Position numbers and translations under genes: made by a program
Notes under the pieces: generated by a model
Databases searched by the model: none
Seen by the model: only the letters and a program-made list of their open reading frames with translations
What the model was told of the DNA's origin: nothing
NCBI GenBank assembly: GCA_963592435.1
Contig: CAVAWT010000006.1
Coordinates: 1 to 64,000, forward strand
Direction of reading: 5' to 3'
Length of the DNA stretch: 64,000 bases
Origin: Phoenicibacter sp963592435
GTDB taxonomy: Bacteria; Actinomycetota; Coriobacteriia; Coriobacteriales; Eggerthellaceae
Shown here: piece by piece, positions 1-9,257 of the stretch
Layout: each line of letters begins with the position of its first letter
Numbering within the stretch: the stretch's first letter is position 1

Positions 1-8
1 TGAGCAGA

Positions 9-75
9 TTCGGGCGAGAATGCGACTCACTCCTCAAAACTCGAAAGTGAATGAGGGGGCACAGATTCGCCCGAA
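9..75. repeat. Inverted repeat near window edge
   Basis: TTCGGGCGA at 9-17 is matched by its reverse complement TCGCCCGAA at 67-75, with a 49-nt loop. CAGATTCG is also repeated directly at 5-12 and 62-69. It lies downstream of the gene that ends at 150 on the minus strand. It may be part of a longer element cut by the window edge. No T-run makes it a clear terminator. Confidence 0.35.
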
Positions 76-149
76 AGCAAAACGTAGCGTACCTGCAACT
101 ACGTGAGGAACATTCGCAAACTTAAGGTGCCAGCCTTATTCGCTTTCAC

Positions 150-2633
150 TCATTCGCTTTCATAGCCACGCCATGCAGTTCCTTCGTCTCTCCACCCCGC
201 TGCAACAACCATTTTTGCCTCATCTTCACTCATAGTGTAGTTGTGAGTGCCTGTTTGCTCGTTAGGGTTGTATTGACGATATAAAGGCTTTGAATCGGTG
301 TCAGTCTCCTCGCAAGAATACCATGCGATGCCCTCATAACTCCATCCAGCCTTGACGCACTCGTCCTTTTCCTCAGCGCTCATCGTGTAGTGATGATCAC
401 CACCCTCAACATAAGGGTTATAGAGGCGATAGACTGAAATGCTCGTTTGTGTTGGTGCATACCAACCAGTTCCTTCGTCTGTCCAGCCCACCTTAACGAG
501 ACCTTTTTGCTCATCAGCATCAGCAGTGTAGAAATGCTCGCCTGTCCATTGGTTATAGAGACGATACATCTTGATCCTTGTGAGGTCAGCCAACACAATT
601 GTGAATTGACCTTTGTCATCTGTTTTTCCTGAACCGAGCGTCGTTCCATCTGCGTTTTTAACAGTAACAGCTTTGTCTTTGAGAACTGTCCCGTCTTCGT
701 ATGCAATTGTGACTGTGACACTCTTCTTTGCTGAAGCAGCGGAGAGTGCTGCGGCAGACAGCTGGATGGTGATAGCACCATTCGAATCGATTGAAACCAC
801 GCAACTACTAATTGCTGATGCATCAGCGTCGACGAGTTTAATTCTCAAAACCTTTGATGTCGTTGGGTCAAGGATGAGAACGTTTCCATCGCTGTCGGAA
901 GTGGCGCTGGAAATGGCAGTCCACTTTGCGTAGATCGTTGCGTTTGCCTTAATTGCTGTGTCAAAGTTAAACGCGTTTTTAAAATCCTTGTCAGCATACC
1001 AACCGTCAAATTTATATCCCGTCTTCGTCGGATCTGCTACTGGCTTTGTTACTTTTTGGCCATAATTAACAATTTGAGTTGCAACATCGCTTCCGCCATT
1101 TGTGTTGAATGTGACAGTGCATTTGCTTGTTGTCCACTTTGCATAAACTGTTGTGTCAAGCGTTATCACTTGAGTGAAATCGAACTTCTGTGTTAATGCC
1201 TCGTCAGCGTACCATCCATCAAATGTGCACCCTTCCTTCGTAGGGTCGTCGTCAGGCCTTATCGCCTTTTTGTCTTCGCCAACTTTCAACCATTGAGCTT
1301 CAACTTCGCTACCACCATTTGTGTTGAATGTGACTTTATAGTTCTCTTTTTGCCAAAGAAGCATAGGAAACTGTTCGAAGCCCTCGTCGTCTCTGCTTGT
1401 TGTCCACACGTCTCCCACTTGGGATGTTTCAGAAACTGTGTTTAAAAATGTTGCTGAAGCCAAGGATTGCAACTCGCTTCTTGACTTCGCAACACAGTTT
1501 GTCGACGAAGCAGTTGATCCGTCATCGCCAACGCCGAGACCATCAGATGCAACATAGTTTTCTGTTGTGTCGCCAGTGTCTTCATTTAACCACAAACAAT
1601 CTTTTGTTGTTCCTTCAGATTGACCAATCAATGGATAGGTTCTCTCATTTGTGAAGTTGATTTTGCCAGCGTTATAGGAATTTGAAGTCGTTGACAGTGA
1701 ATTTTGGAAGCCAACAAGTCCGCCAGACCACTTTGACTCTTGGCTGTTAACATAGCCCAAGTTGTAGCAGTTCTTGACGATTCCTGCATCAGTTGCAGTG
1801 TTGTTTATGCCATTGTAGCCACAAATTCCTCCATCTCCACCTTTAGAAGCCCCATTGTTGCCTTTAACGCTGCCTGTGTTTACGCAACCTTCAATTGTTC
1901 CAGCATTATGACCAGCAATGCCACCAACTGGCTTTTTGCCATAAACGGATCCTGCGAACACACACTGGCTAACAGTTGCCATTTTGTTGCTGTCGCTGAC
2001 AAGCTGTCCTTTTTCTCCAACCATTCCAACAACGCCACCAACGTTATAGGCAGCATTCGCATCAATCATACATCTCGCCTTGCATTGTGTGATGGTTCCA
2101 CCTGCTGACAATTTAGCAACAATCCCAGCAACGCAGTCTCCCGTTGTTGTCGTGACGATTTGGCCAATAACGGTGAGTTTTTGAACTGTGCCCGAGACGT
2201 TTCCAAAAAGAGCTTGATAGTCATCAGTCATAACGTTAATCGTTAAGTCTGTTATCTCATATCCATTTCCATCAAAAAATCCAGCAAATGCAGTTGTCTT
2301 ATTTCCGATTGGCGTCCAAGTGGTGTGTATAACTGATGACAAAGAAATATCATTTGTCATCTTAAAATAAACCCCGGAATATGTTTCTCCGCCATCAACA
2401 GCGTCACTTAAATCCTGCATGTCCTGCGGGGTTGTGATTTGATATGGGTCTTCTGCAGTCCCTGTTCCACCGCTGTACGCTCCGCTTTGCAACTCTGCAC
2501 CACCAGCGTCAACTGCGAACGCAGAAGTCGTGCCAAAACTCGGAGTCATCGAAACAGCAAGCGCTAGGCTCACGATTATGCTGATGACCTTAGAAGAAAA
2601 TGGCACTAAAGCCTTTTCTTTGGTTGTCTTCAT
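150..2633 (-). CDS. Secreted repeat protein with InlB B-repeats and DUF5648-type repeats
   Basis: Predicted secreted surface protein of 827 aa. Residues 1-40 form a signal peptide ending AFA. Residues about 55-425 are glycine-rich with GLUG-like repeats (VGGIAGHN, GGICGYN, GGLVGFQ), as in beta-helical surface proteins. Two InlB B-repeats follow (about 431-501 and 505-572; FNTNGGS...FDGWYAD...YAKW). After a linker come three C-terminal repeats (about 688-727, 734-775, 783-824) with YRLYN...H(F/Y)YT...GW..EG.(A/G)W, the DUF5648 pattern. No LPxTG motif or C-terminal membrane segment is visible, so anchoring is unclear and the terminal repeats may bind wall or glycan. The ATG follows a near-perfect GAGGAGGT site. 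It has its own promoter region and is separate from the operon upstream. Confidence 0.85.
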   Translation of the reverse strand: MKTTKEKALVPFSSKVISIIVSLALAVSMTPSFGTTSAFAVDAGGAELQSGAYSGGTGTAEDPYQITTPQDMQDLSDAVDGGETYSGVYFKMTNDISLSSVIHTTWTPIGNKTTAFAGFFDGNGYEITDLTINVMTDDYQALFGNVSGTVQKLTVIGQIVTTTTGDCVAGIVAKLSAGGTITQCKARCMIDANAAYNVGGVVGMVGEKGQLVSDSNKMATVSQCVFAGSVYGKKPVGGIAGHNAGTIEGCVNTGSVKGNNGASKGGDGGICGYNGINNTATDAGIVKNCYNLGYVNSQESKWSGGLVGFQNSLSTTSNSYNAGKINFTNERTYPLIGQSEGTTKDCLWLNEDTGDTTENYVASDGLGVGDDGSTASSTNCVAKSRSELQSLASATFLNTVSETSQVGDVWTTSRDDEGFEQFPMLLWQKENYKVTFNTNGGSEVEAQWLKVGEDKKAIRPDDDPTKEGCTFDGWYADEALTQKFDFTQVITLDTTVYAKWTTSKCTVTFNTNGGSDVATQIVNYGQKVTKPVADPTKTGYKFDGWYADKDFKNAFNFDTAIKANATIYAKWTAISSATSDSDGNVLILDPTTSKVLRIKLVDADASAISSCVVSIDSNGAITIQLSAAALSAASAKKSVTVTIAYEDGTVLKDKAVTVKNADGTTLGSGKTDDKGQFTIVLADLTRIKMYRLYNQWTGEHFYTADADEQKGLVKVGWTDEGTGWYAPTQTSISVYRLYNPYVEGGDHHYTMSAEEKDECVKAGWSYEGIAWYSCEETDTDSKPLYRQYNPNEQTGTHNYTMSEDEAKMVVAAGWRDEGTAWRGYESE

Positions 2634-2693
2634 TGACTACCTCCTCTTATCTTTCTAAAATGTTTTGAGAACCTTATTGGCCTCATTTGATAT

Positions 2694-2709
2694 ATTATAC
2701 TCAATTGAG
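2694..2709 (-). promoter_or_regulatory. Probable -10 box with adjoining palindrome
   Basis: On the minus strand TATAAT lies at 2699-2694, about 60 nt before the 2633 start. The perfect palindrome CTCAATTGAG (2700-2709) directly abuts it on the upstream side, where a repressor could compete with RNA polymerase. No good -35 box is seen at 16-18 bp. Confidence 0.4.
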
Positions 2710-2772
2710 ATATATTGATATGTAAAAATTTCTCTTTTCTTCTTAACGAACCTAAATTATCACTGCTCTCAT

Positions 2773-3387
2773 TTAAGCAGAAACAAACTCGATGCGCGTT
2801 ATTCCATATGCCCACTGACCTGAAGATTCCTTTGGAATTATTATGCGTAGAGGGCGCTGAACCTCTGGAAGCGGCGAGTCGCCTTTAGAAATGGAAAGAA
2901 CTGCGTCATATTCAACTTTCTTGCCAGAAAGTGCAATTGAATAGCCGTCCTTGCAAAGAAACCGAATGCGCTTAAAATCTGCACTTGTTTTTCCATAATT
3001 CTCCATCAAAGTTTTTAAGCTTGGACCATAGCCACTTGCACTTCCAGCTCCAGTTGCTCCCCCGTCGGAAGACACACCTTTAGCATTGACAAATTCACAG
3101 TTCATCTGCGACAATTCCTCAACCGAAATGTCAAACTCTTCATCTGCCAAGCCAACGATGTGGATTGTTTGCGTTGCGTAATCTTTAAAAGTTGGTCCTT
3201 GCAAAGCCTTAAAAACGAGGAACGCGACGGTGATCAAAGCGACAAGAGCAAAAAAAGAGAAGACATAGGCAACTCTTCTCTTGAATTCCTTTCGATTTAG
3301 CGCCTCCACCTCATCTGACGTCGGGTCTTCCAAGGCGTAAGGGTCAAGGCCAGCATCGAGTAAGTCTTTTTCTCTTTTTTTCAGCAT
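2773..3387 (-). CDS. Membrane-anchored protein with molybdopterin-oxidoreductase-like extracellular domain
   Basis: 204 aa: a charged cytoplasmic N-terminus, one membrane segment (about 40-62), then an extracellular domain. The pattern IHIVGLADEEFDISVEEL, GYGPSLKTLM (119-128), FKRIRFLCKDGY (138-149), PLRIIIP and GITRIEF resembles the sulfite-oxidase-like (oxidoreductase molybdopterin-binding) fold. No obvious cofactor-ligating cysteine is present, so it may be a binding or structural version. The ATG comes three bases after the DUF2149 stop, so translation is probably coupled. It is the last gene of the five-gene operon. Function is unknown; the fold assignment is inferred from motif order only. 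Confidence 0.75.
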   Translation of the reverse strand: MLKKREKDLLDAGLDPYALEDPTSDEVEALNRKEFKRRVAYVFSFFALVALITVAFLVFKALQGPTFKDYATQTIHIVGLADEEFDISVEELSQMNCEFVNAKGVSSDGGATGAGSASGYGPSLKTLMENYGKTSADFKRIRFLCKDGYSIALSGKKVEYDAVLSISKGDSPLPEVQRPLRIIIPKESSGQWAYGITRIEFVSA

Positions 3388-3390
3388 TTG

Positions 3391-3738
3391 TCACTTGACG
3401 ACGTAATACTCATCAGTTCTTGTGTCTTTGTAGACTTTGCCTATTTCTTCATAGGAGGAAGACCCACTTGCCTCCTCTTTCATGGTTGACACTTGTTCCA
3501 AAGACAAATTGATCGGCTCAAGCTGTGATTCTTCAATTTCTGAAGACGTAGCAGAAGTCACAGAAACTCCCCAATGAGCAATGAGTGCAAGCATGAGAGC
3601 AACTGCAAAAACAAGCATGACATCGGACAGGTTAGCGACAGTCTCCATCGGGTTAACTGATTCTTCGCCAATTTCAAGCGATTTAAAACGCGAAGATTGA
3701 AAAGTGTTTTGACGTTTAATCATTTTTGTCACTTTCAT
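3391..3738 (-). CDS. DUF2149 protein, ExbD/MotB-like partner of the proton channel
   Basis: 115 aa with one membrane segment at about 35-58. NPMETVANLSDVMLVFAVAL matches the DUF2149 signature. Asp39 sits at the start of the membrane segment, where ExbD and MotB keep their proton-carrying aspartate. The rest is a short extracytoplasmic tail ending EYYVVK, without a peptidoglycan-binding OmpA domain. The gene overlaps the upstream channel gene by 23 nt if the first ATG is used. A second in-frame ATG at 3723 overlaps by 8 nt and is equally possible. Known family context: DUF2149 proteins accompany MotA/TolQ/ExbB proteins. Proposed role: stator subunit coupling proton flow to the anchored extracellular proteins of the operon. 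Confidence 0.8.
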   Translation of the reverse strand: MKVTKMIKRQNTFQSSRFKSLEIGEESVNPMETVANLSDVMLVFAVALMLALIAHWGVSVTSATSSEIEESQLEPINLSLEQVSTMKEEASGSSSYEEIGKVYKDTRTDEYYVVK

Positions 3739-4372
3739 TCTTCATTGCTTCTAAAACGAACTCGATAGCAGTGTCGAAAGCAACCATGTAATCTTTGTAC
3801 CAACGCTTGCGAACAGAAGAGATAACAAGCGCAAAGCCTGCGATTATGAGACCTAAAGAAGTTGTGTCAAACGCAGTTATTATCGCAGTCGAAAGCGTTT
3901 GAGTGTCGCCACTTCCCAAAGCCAAAATTCCAGGGCCAAGTGGGATCAACGTTCCCAAAAGACCAAGCATCGGCGCAATTCTTGCTGTCAAATCACTCAC
4001 TTTGACGATTGAGTCATATCTTTTTTGCTCAGCATAATCAATTGAAGCTGCAAGCGATTCCAGCATGACAGGCGTTGAACTTCCATGTCGCGTCAACTCA
4101 AGAAGCGCTTTTTTCTGTCGAAGCAAAAGCCCGCTTTTTTTAATTACATCACTAATTTCATCTTTGCTTTTAGCTTGTTTTAAATCGTCCAAGAGTCTCG
4201 GTAAGAAAACTTTGAAATGTCGCCTCTCTGAAATTTTTTCTCCAATCAAACTACCGAGCAAAACGACGATGAAAGCAGATCCCAAAATGAGGAGCACAAT
4301 CACAGGCACTTGACATGCACTGACGATTGCTCTCATTACCTCGCTGATGCTTGTTGAAAAATCCAAAATCAC
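3716..4372 (-). CDS. MotA/TolQ/ExbB-type proton channel protein
   Basis: 218 aa integral membrane protein. A membrane segment lies at about 20-42, a cytoplasmic loop at 45-130, and two more segments at about 131-155 and 165-187. The ExbB/TolQ hallmark is present: ARIAPMLGLLGTLIPLG followed by FDTTSLGLIIAGFAL. Family members form the proton-conducting ring around ExbD/MotB-type partners. A GTG at 4372 lies directly after AAAAGGGGA. The TTG two codons downstream (4366) has better spacing and may be the real start. It is followed with overlap by the DUF2149 gene. No TonB-like protein or outer-membrane receptor is present, so the driven partner must be something else, probably the neighbouring extracellular proteins. 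Confidence 0.85.
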   Translation of the reverse strand: MILDFSTSISEVMRAIVSACQVPVIVLLILGSAFIVVLLGSLIGEKISERRHFKVFLPRLLDDLKQAKSKDEISDVIKKSGLLLRQKKALLELTRHGSSTPVMLESLAASIDYAEQKRYDSIVKVSDLTARIAPMLGLLGTLIPLGPGILALGSGDTQTLSTAIITAFDTTSLGLIIAGFALVISSVRKRWYKDYMVAFDTAIEFVLEAMKNESDKND

Positions 4373-4381
4373 TCCCCTTTT

Positions 4382-5815
4382 CTAACTCTTATTAACACCT
4401 ATATTATTAACGTTAATATCCATATTCATAAATGGGTCTTTATCTGCCTCTGTTTTCCTAACTCTCCAGACGATTCCGAAGGTGATGCATGCAAAAATGA
4501 AAAAGACGATTGGCACTCCAAAGGCATTAAAGTCGAGCATAAGCGCTTGAATTGCTTCGTTTAATTCCTCTTCTTGTTTGTTCTGAGAAACATTTAGCTT
4601 AAACGCAGCAGCCATCGCTTGCGATCCTCCTCCTCCAGAACCAAGCGAGCTTTCCTGAGTTCCTTCCGTGACTTCTGCTTTTGACTCAAAGGTGACTTGA
4701 GTCGCTTCTTGACCGTCTAAATTTCCAGTTCCGCTTCCCTCGACTTCTCCTTCGCCGTCACCTGTTGACTCACCTTTTCCACTTCCATTTCCTCCGCCCT
4801 CGCCAGTGCCAGAACCTGAAACTGAAGTGGTCGTTACATATTCAGAATAGGGAGAATCTCCATAACTCGCGCATACGTCGATGTTTCCTTTTCCATAAAC
4901 AACGATGCTCACTGTTCCATCGTCGTTAACAACGACGTTTCCATCAGCATCTCTCACAAAATCGGCTACAGTTGGGTCAGAAATTGTCCAGCGGATGTCA
5001 TAAACTGCATATTTTGAAATGAGAGGATCGTCAGCATCGACCTTTGGCTTAATTTTTATCGTATCGCATACGTCAGCCGTGAAGCTCCCACCCGTTTGAC
5101 CGTTTACCTCCAATTCAATCTGTGGAGTCTTTCCAAAAATGCAAGTCATAGCTTTGATCGATTGCGCGAAATAATAGGCGTTTCCCTTTTTGAATGAAGT
5201 TTGACCCATCATCAATCGAAGCCCTTCATATTTCGTTAGAGTCGGAGTCGCGACATATTCCTCTTCATTCTTAGGTCGAAAAAAACTTGATTCATAGGCG
5301 AGAATGCTTTTTGTTGCCACTGCGCTGGCATTTATTTCCTTATCAATGTCGACACCCTCTGGTGAAACAAGAGATTTTTCTTGAAAATCCCAATAGTGAG
5401 CAAGCTTTGGATAGTAGTATCTCGTCTCGCTCAAAGTTGAATAATACCAAGCGTTCGTTCCCTCGCCACCATCATCGTTGACATAACCATCGCTCGTTGC
5501 GAAATAGAAGCGCTTCAAGTTGGCAGTGTCAATGTCGGCGCGAGAAAAAATTGAAGAAATCTCAGGTCCCCTGCCAGCTCCTTTAACAAGAAAACCGCCA
5601 GAGTCAAAGGTTGAATATTCAAAGACGTTACCGTCACTCAGCGCCTTGATTTCAGATTCGCTTATCTTAGTTTTTAAGTAATAGGGTCCACCTGTGTAAC
5701 CAACATAGACACTCAGGCTTGAGTCGGCATAAGCGACATTTAAATTAGCAAACGCGAATAAAAAGCAGAAAGCGAAGAAGAAGAAGAAGAATTTGTGTCT
5801 AAAAATAAGTGACAA
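4382..5815 (-). CDS. Anchored extracellular protein with molybdopterin-fold-like domain
   Basis: 477 aa. The signal peptide (1-31) has a core of six consecutive Phe encoded by a (GAA)6 tract at 5774-5791. Residues about 35-235 contain GRGPEISSIF, LKRFYFATSDGY and GLRLMMGQT...CIFGK, in the same order as GYGPSLKTLM, FKRIRFLCKDGY and PLRIIIP in the 204-aa protein, suggesting a shared fold. A beta-rich Ig-like region (about 236-335) and a Gly/Ser/Glu-rich linker (335-400) follow. One membrane segment (about 432-451) and a short cytoplasmic tail end it. The start is a TTG with no clear ribosome site, 8 nt after the upstream stop, so coupling is likely. Function is unknown; the operon suggests it is an exposed partner of the proton channel. 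Confidence 0.75.
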   Translation of the reverse strand: MSLIFRHKFFFFFFAFCFLFAFANLNVAYADSSLSVYVGYTGGPYYLKTKISESEIKALSDGNVFEYSTFDSGGFLVKGAGRGPEISSIFSRADIDTANLKRFYFATSDGYVNDDGGEGTNAWYYSTLSETRYYYPKLAHYWDFQEKSLVSPEGVDIDKEINASAVATKSILAYESSFFRPKNEEEYVATPTLTKYEGLRLMMGQTSFKKGNAYYFAQSIKAMTCIFGKTPQIELEVNGQTGGSFTADVCDTIKIKPKVDADDPLISKYAVYDIRWTISDPTVADFVRDADGNVVVNDDGTVSIVVYGKGNIDVCASYGDSPYSEYVTTTSVSGSGTGEGGGNGSGKGESTGDGEGEVEGSGTGNLDGQEATQVTFESKAEVTEGTQESSLGSGGGGSQAMAAAFKLNVSQNKQEEELNEAIQALMLDFNAFGVPIVFFIFACITFGIVWRVRKTEADKDPFMNMDINVNNIGVNKS

Positions 5816-5823
5816 TTTGTAAA

Positions 5824-8800
5824 TTAACTTTCTAGCTTTCTAGCTTGAAAAAAGAGAATTGGATAGTAATACTTTCCATTAAAGTGATCAGACACGCCTG
5901 AACCGTCAACCCAAATGGAGTCTGATTTCGCGTTTAGGAGTTCAGGCGTCAAAACTGAAATTTTTAGGCTCCCTCCAAATTCATAACAAGTGTCCGACTT
6001 CGCTCCATCGTGATAACCTTCTGTTGCAGAACCGCTCAACCAATAGCAATTTTGAACTGACGACTGCCCACCGTTGTTTGTTGCAATCCCCGAAGCAAAA
6101 CGAGTGTCAAAAGCGATGACTCTGCCAACGTTATAACAATTCTTCACAACCTTTTCATTCGATCCAGCAATTCCTCCAGTAGGGTTTTGGATGTTTCTGC
6201 TGACGATTGTTCCAAAATTTGCACAGTATTGAACAATTCCGTTGTTCCAAGCCGCACCGACAATTCCTCCACACCCTTTTTTGTCAGAAGAAGTGACGCT
6301 TGCCCAATTTATGCACATCTCAATTATTGCGCCAGTCGAGCCATCGTTTCCTTTTCCATAATCAGAAGTTGTTTTTCCAGTTTTGCCAACGATTCCGCCG
6401 ATCGATCTTCTGCCTGAGACATATCCTGACTTTAACACGATTTGCCTCACAGTTGGATTTGTTGGGCACAGTGCTGCTTTATCGTTGTCGTGGCACCCCA
6501 ACCTTCCAATCAAGCCGACGCTTTCAGAATCTCCATAATTTGTGTCTGCGTAATACTCTGCATAGACGTTTTTGAACTCATGACCAAGACCGTCAAGCGT
6601 TCCGCAGAAAGAGGCTGACAATTTTGAATAGGCGTTAGTTTGAGTTAACCCAGGCAAAACACAATACTGCCCTCCCACTGGCATATAAAGCGGACTTGAG
6701 GTGAGCCATTTACCTTGAGAATCTCGTTTAGCTCCGAAATCGAGATCTGATGTTATGTAAATCGTCTTTCCCTTAAAAGAGTCAGCTCCAAACCAATAGC
6801 CACTCCAAGTTGTTAAGTTTTGTGAGCCTGACTCCCTGTCTGCTTTCTTCGTTGACACAATTGCGCTTGGGTCTCCAATCACTCGCTGTGTTCTCGTTAC
6901 TTTAGAACTTCTCGAATAACGATTTTTTTCATTTTGAGAATCGGCAACGGTATAGGTGGAAGTGAACGTTCCGTAGCGCTCCGAATTTGTTCCGCTGACT
7001 CCCATTTTCTTTTTGAAAGCTTCATAATCTGGCATGTCGACTGTGATTTCATGGACTCCATCAGATGCTTTAACGACCTGCTTGGTAGTTGGGTAATTTG
7101 TGAAAAGACCATTTACGATTGCAGCAAGCCCTGCAAATTGTGCGGCATATTTCAAATCATAAGTCGTCTTGTTTTTGTCGTACCACGTTAAATCGATCGT
7201 TCCATCCCAAACAATTGAAACAAAATCGACATATATGGTAACGTGGTTAGAAGGCATTATGAAAGAATATTCGCCTTTGCTGTTCGGCAAAATTGCGAAG
7301 AAGGCGAGCGGCGTCGCACTTCCATAAACATAACCAGTTGGCGTTGCGGCGTATCTCACTTGTGCAACGTACCAGCCACTCTTGGGTGCAACTTTTATGC
7401 TAACTGTCTCTCCAGCCTCCCCTTCAACCAAAACTGCCTCTTTGCTCGAAGTTGTGTTTGACTCTGGCGCCTTTTCACCATCAGAATTGTTGGTGACAGT
7501 TTTTTCGCTCTCCTCAGTTTTGACGGTGACACTGCCTTTTCCAGTAATCCCGCTCGCAACTTCTCTTATGGCGACATAGTCCCATTCAGCTTCTAAAATG
7601 ATCGCTTCTTCTCCCATTTCAATGGCAGAAGAAACTTCTTTGCCTTTTAGCTTCCAACCACTAAAGACATATTTTCCAGAATTTCTGCCGTTCGCGTCAT
7701 GAATGTAAACTTCGTCTCCACTCTTAAAAGTCGAATCGACCTCAAACGAGTTAGCATATGCTAACTCTAAACTTTCTGGCAGAGTCAGAGAATTGATTTT
7801 TGCTCCACTTTTGTCATAGAGAGCCATCCCAGACCAAGGCACATTTTTCCACACATATAAAACTGTGTTAGTCGTCGCTGGCACATCTCTCGTCTCTTCT
7901 TCATCACCTTCGTCACCAGCTTCTTTTGGCAAAAAGCTCCAGCTACCAAGATAGACTATGTTTCCAATGTCAGTTTCAGTTTTTGTCCAGCCAGAAAACT
8001 TAAACGTCCCTTTAACTTCACCCTTCTCACCAAGCCAGTCTATTGTTGTTTTTTCTGTGTAGGCTGAATCTTTGACATGTGCATCTCCGTCATCTACGAT
8101 CTCTGTTTTTGGCAATTCAACTTTTTTAGAAAGCTTAAGCGTTGAGTCAGGAGCACCAGTCCACGCATAACCAACGGTGTGAGAATCGTTGTCAGGCTTT
8201 GGGTTTTCGTCGATTTCTTCTCCGTCATAGTTCCATGAACCTTCAATTGAGACTTGCCTGCTTGTCGTCTTAAAAGTTCCAGTTTTGTCCCAACCAGAAA
8301 ATGTGTATGTCCCTAACTTCCTGTTTGCACTGTTATAAGCATCCAGCGCATACCCTTTTTTATAGACTGAATCGACAGTGTAATCGTCACCTAAAACGAC
8401 ACTTTTTGCATCAGGCAACTTGACAGTGACAACTTCGCCGTCGGAATTTTTCAAGATGACATTAGAAACTGGCACAACTCCCGACCACGCGTAGCTTATG
8501 CTACACTTTGAAATGCCGTCCGCATCGACGTTTTCAAAATACCAATAGCCTGAAATGACATAATCACTCTCAGGCATAACGCCCTCAACAAACTCATACC
8601 AGCCACTAAAAGTGTAAACGCCGATTGTTTCACCGTCATCAGCGTTGTCCTCATGAGTATAAACCTTAAAACCTTGCTTATATGTTGAATCGACGTTGAA
8701 GCCATCCCCTTCCCAAACCTGCCTTTCGTTTGGTAGAGTTGGAAAAACTCGAGAACCATGTGCGTCATAGAAGTTAACATCTTCATCTGGAAGCCCAAAC

Positions 8801-9207
8801 CAATAATACGACAACGTGTGTTTTTCTTTACTCTTTGTTTTAACGTCAACAACAACGTCTTCTGTCGCATTAGAGCTTGCGAAATTGACTGCATCATTAG
8901 CATCATTTGAGCCAGAAGATGATGCCGTACCTGTCGCCGACGACACGCCCGTTGAAGCACTTGCAAGTGAATTTGTTGGTTGAGAATTTGATGATGTTGA
9001 GGTGGTCTTTTGCTCAGCGACAGGAGAATCGCTGCCATAAATTGCGTCATGAAGTTGCCCCAACAAATCGTTCGCCCATCCAAGATAGACGCCAGAAACA
9101 ACGAGCGTTACGCTTAAAAAAACACAGATGAACTTTTCAAGCGAAAAGCCTGAAGCTCGTCCAGGTTGCAAAGAGGTGCCCGACTTCTGTAACTTGTTGT
9201 CTCTCAC
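5824..9207 (-). CDS. Giant surface protein with four SHIRT-like repeats and GLUG-like C-terminus
   Basis: 1127 aa. A hydrophobic segment at 24-45 is either a signal peptide or an N-terminal anchor; a Ser/Thr-rich linker runs to about 125. Four repeats of about 90 aa follow (131-225, 236-328, 344-427, 448-545), each with an opening Y.W..(V/A/L)P and a closing Y(T/V)FSGW, like SHIRT or InlB-type beta repeats that hold a domain away from the wall. A beta domain at about 590-670 ends MPSNHVTIYVDF. The C-terminal half carries the DL.WYD...Y.L..AAQFAGLAAIVNG motif and GLUG-like repeats (SIGGIVGKTG, GCGGIVGAA, TGGIAGS). No LPxTG. The start is GTG with a weak ribosome site. It is the first gene behind the promoter at 9258-9286 and probably forms the exposed stalk or ligand-contacting part of the operon's complex. 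Confidence 0.8.
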   Translation of the reverse strand: MRDNKLQKSGTSLQPGRASGFSLEKFICVFLSVTLVVSGVYLGWANDLLGQLHDAIYGSDSPVAEQKTTSTSSNSQPTNSLASASTGVSSATGTASSSGSNDANDAVNFASSNATEDVVVDVKTKSKEKHTLSYYWFGLPDEDVNFYDAHGSRVFPTLPNERQVWEGDGFNVDSTYKQGFKVYTHEDNADDGETIGVYTFSGWYEFVEGVMPESDYVISGYWYFENVDADGISKCSISYAWSGVVPVSNVILKNSDGEVVTVKLPDAKSVVLGDDYTVDSVYKKGYALDAYNSANRKLGTYTFSGWDKTGTFKTTSRQVSIEGSWNYDGEEIDENPKPDNDSHTVGYAWTGAPDSTLKLSKKVELPKTEIVDDGDAHVKDSAYTEKTTIDWLGEKGEVKGTFKFSGWTKTETDIGNIVYLGSWSFLPKEAGDEGDEEETRDVPATTNTVLYVWKNVPWSGMALYDKSGAKINSLTLPESLELAYANSFEVDSTFKSGDEVYIHDANGRNSGKYVFSGWKLKGKEVSSAIEMGEEAIILEAEWDYVAIREVASGITGKGSVTVKTEESEKTVTNNSDGEKAPESNTTSSKEAVLVEGEAGETVSIKVAPKSGWYVAQVRYAATPTGYVYGSATPLAFFAILPNSKGEYSFIMPSNHVTIYVDFVSIVWDGTIDLTWYDKNKTTYDLKYAAQFAGLAAIVNGLFTNYPTTKQVVKASDGVHEITVDMPDYEAFKKKMGVSGTNSERYGTFTSTYTVADSQNEKNRYSRSSKVTRTQRVIGDPSAIVSTKKADRESGSQNLTTWSGYWFGADSFKGKTIYITSDLDFGAKRDSQGKWLTSSPLYMPVGGQYCVLPGLTQTNAYSKLSASFCGTLDGLGHEFKNVYAEYYADTNYGDSESVGLIGRLGCHDNDKAALCPTNPTVRQIVLKSGYVSGRRSIGGIVGKTGKTTSDYGKGNDGSTGAIIEMCINWASVTSSDKKGCGGIVGAAWNNGIVQYCANFGTIVSRNIQNPTGGIAGSNEKVVKNCYNVGRVIAFDTRFASGIATNNGGQSSVQNCYWLSGSATEGYHDGAKSDTCYEFGGSLKISVLTPELLNAKSDSIWVDGSGVSDHFNGKYYYPILFFQARKLES

Positions 9208-9257
9208 AACTTCTTATTAACCCCTAAAAGTCTTACCAAAAAGTTTTGCGAGCTTTA

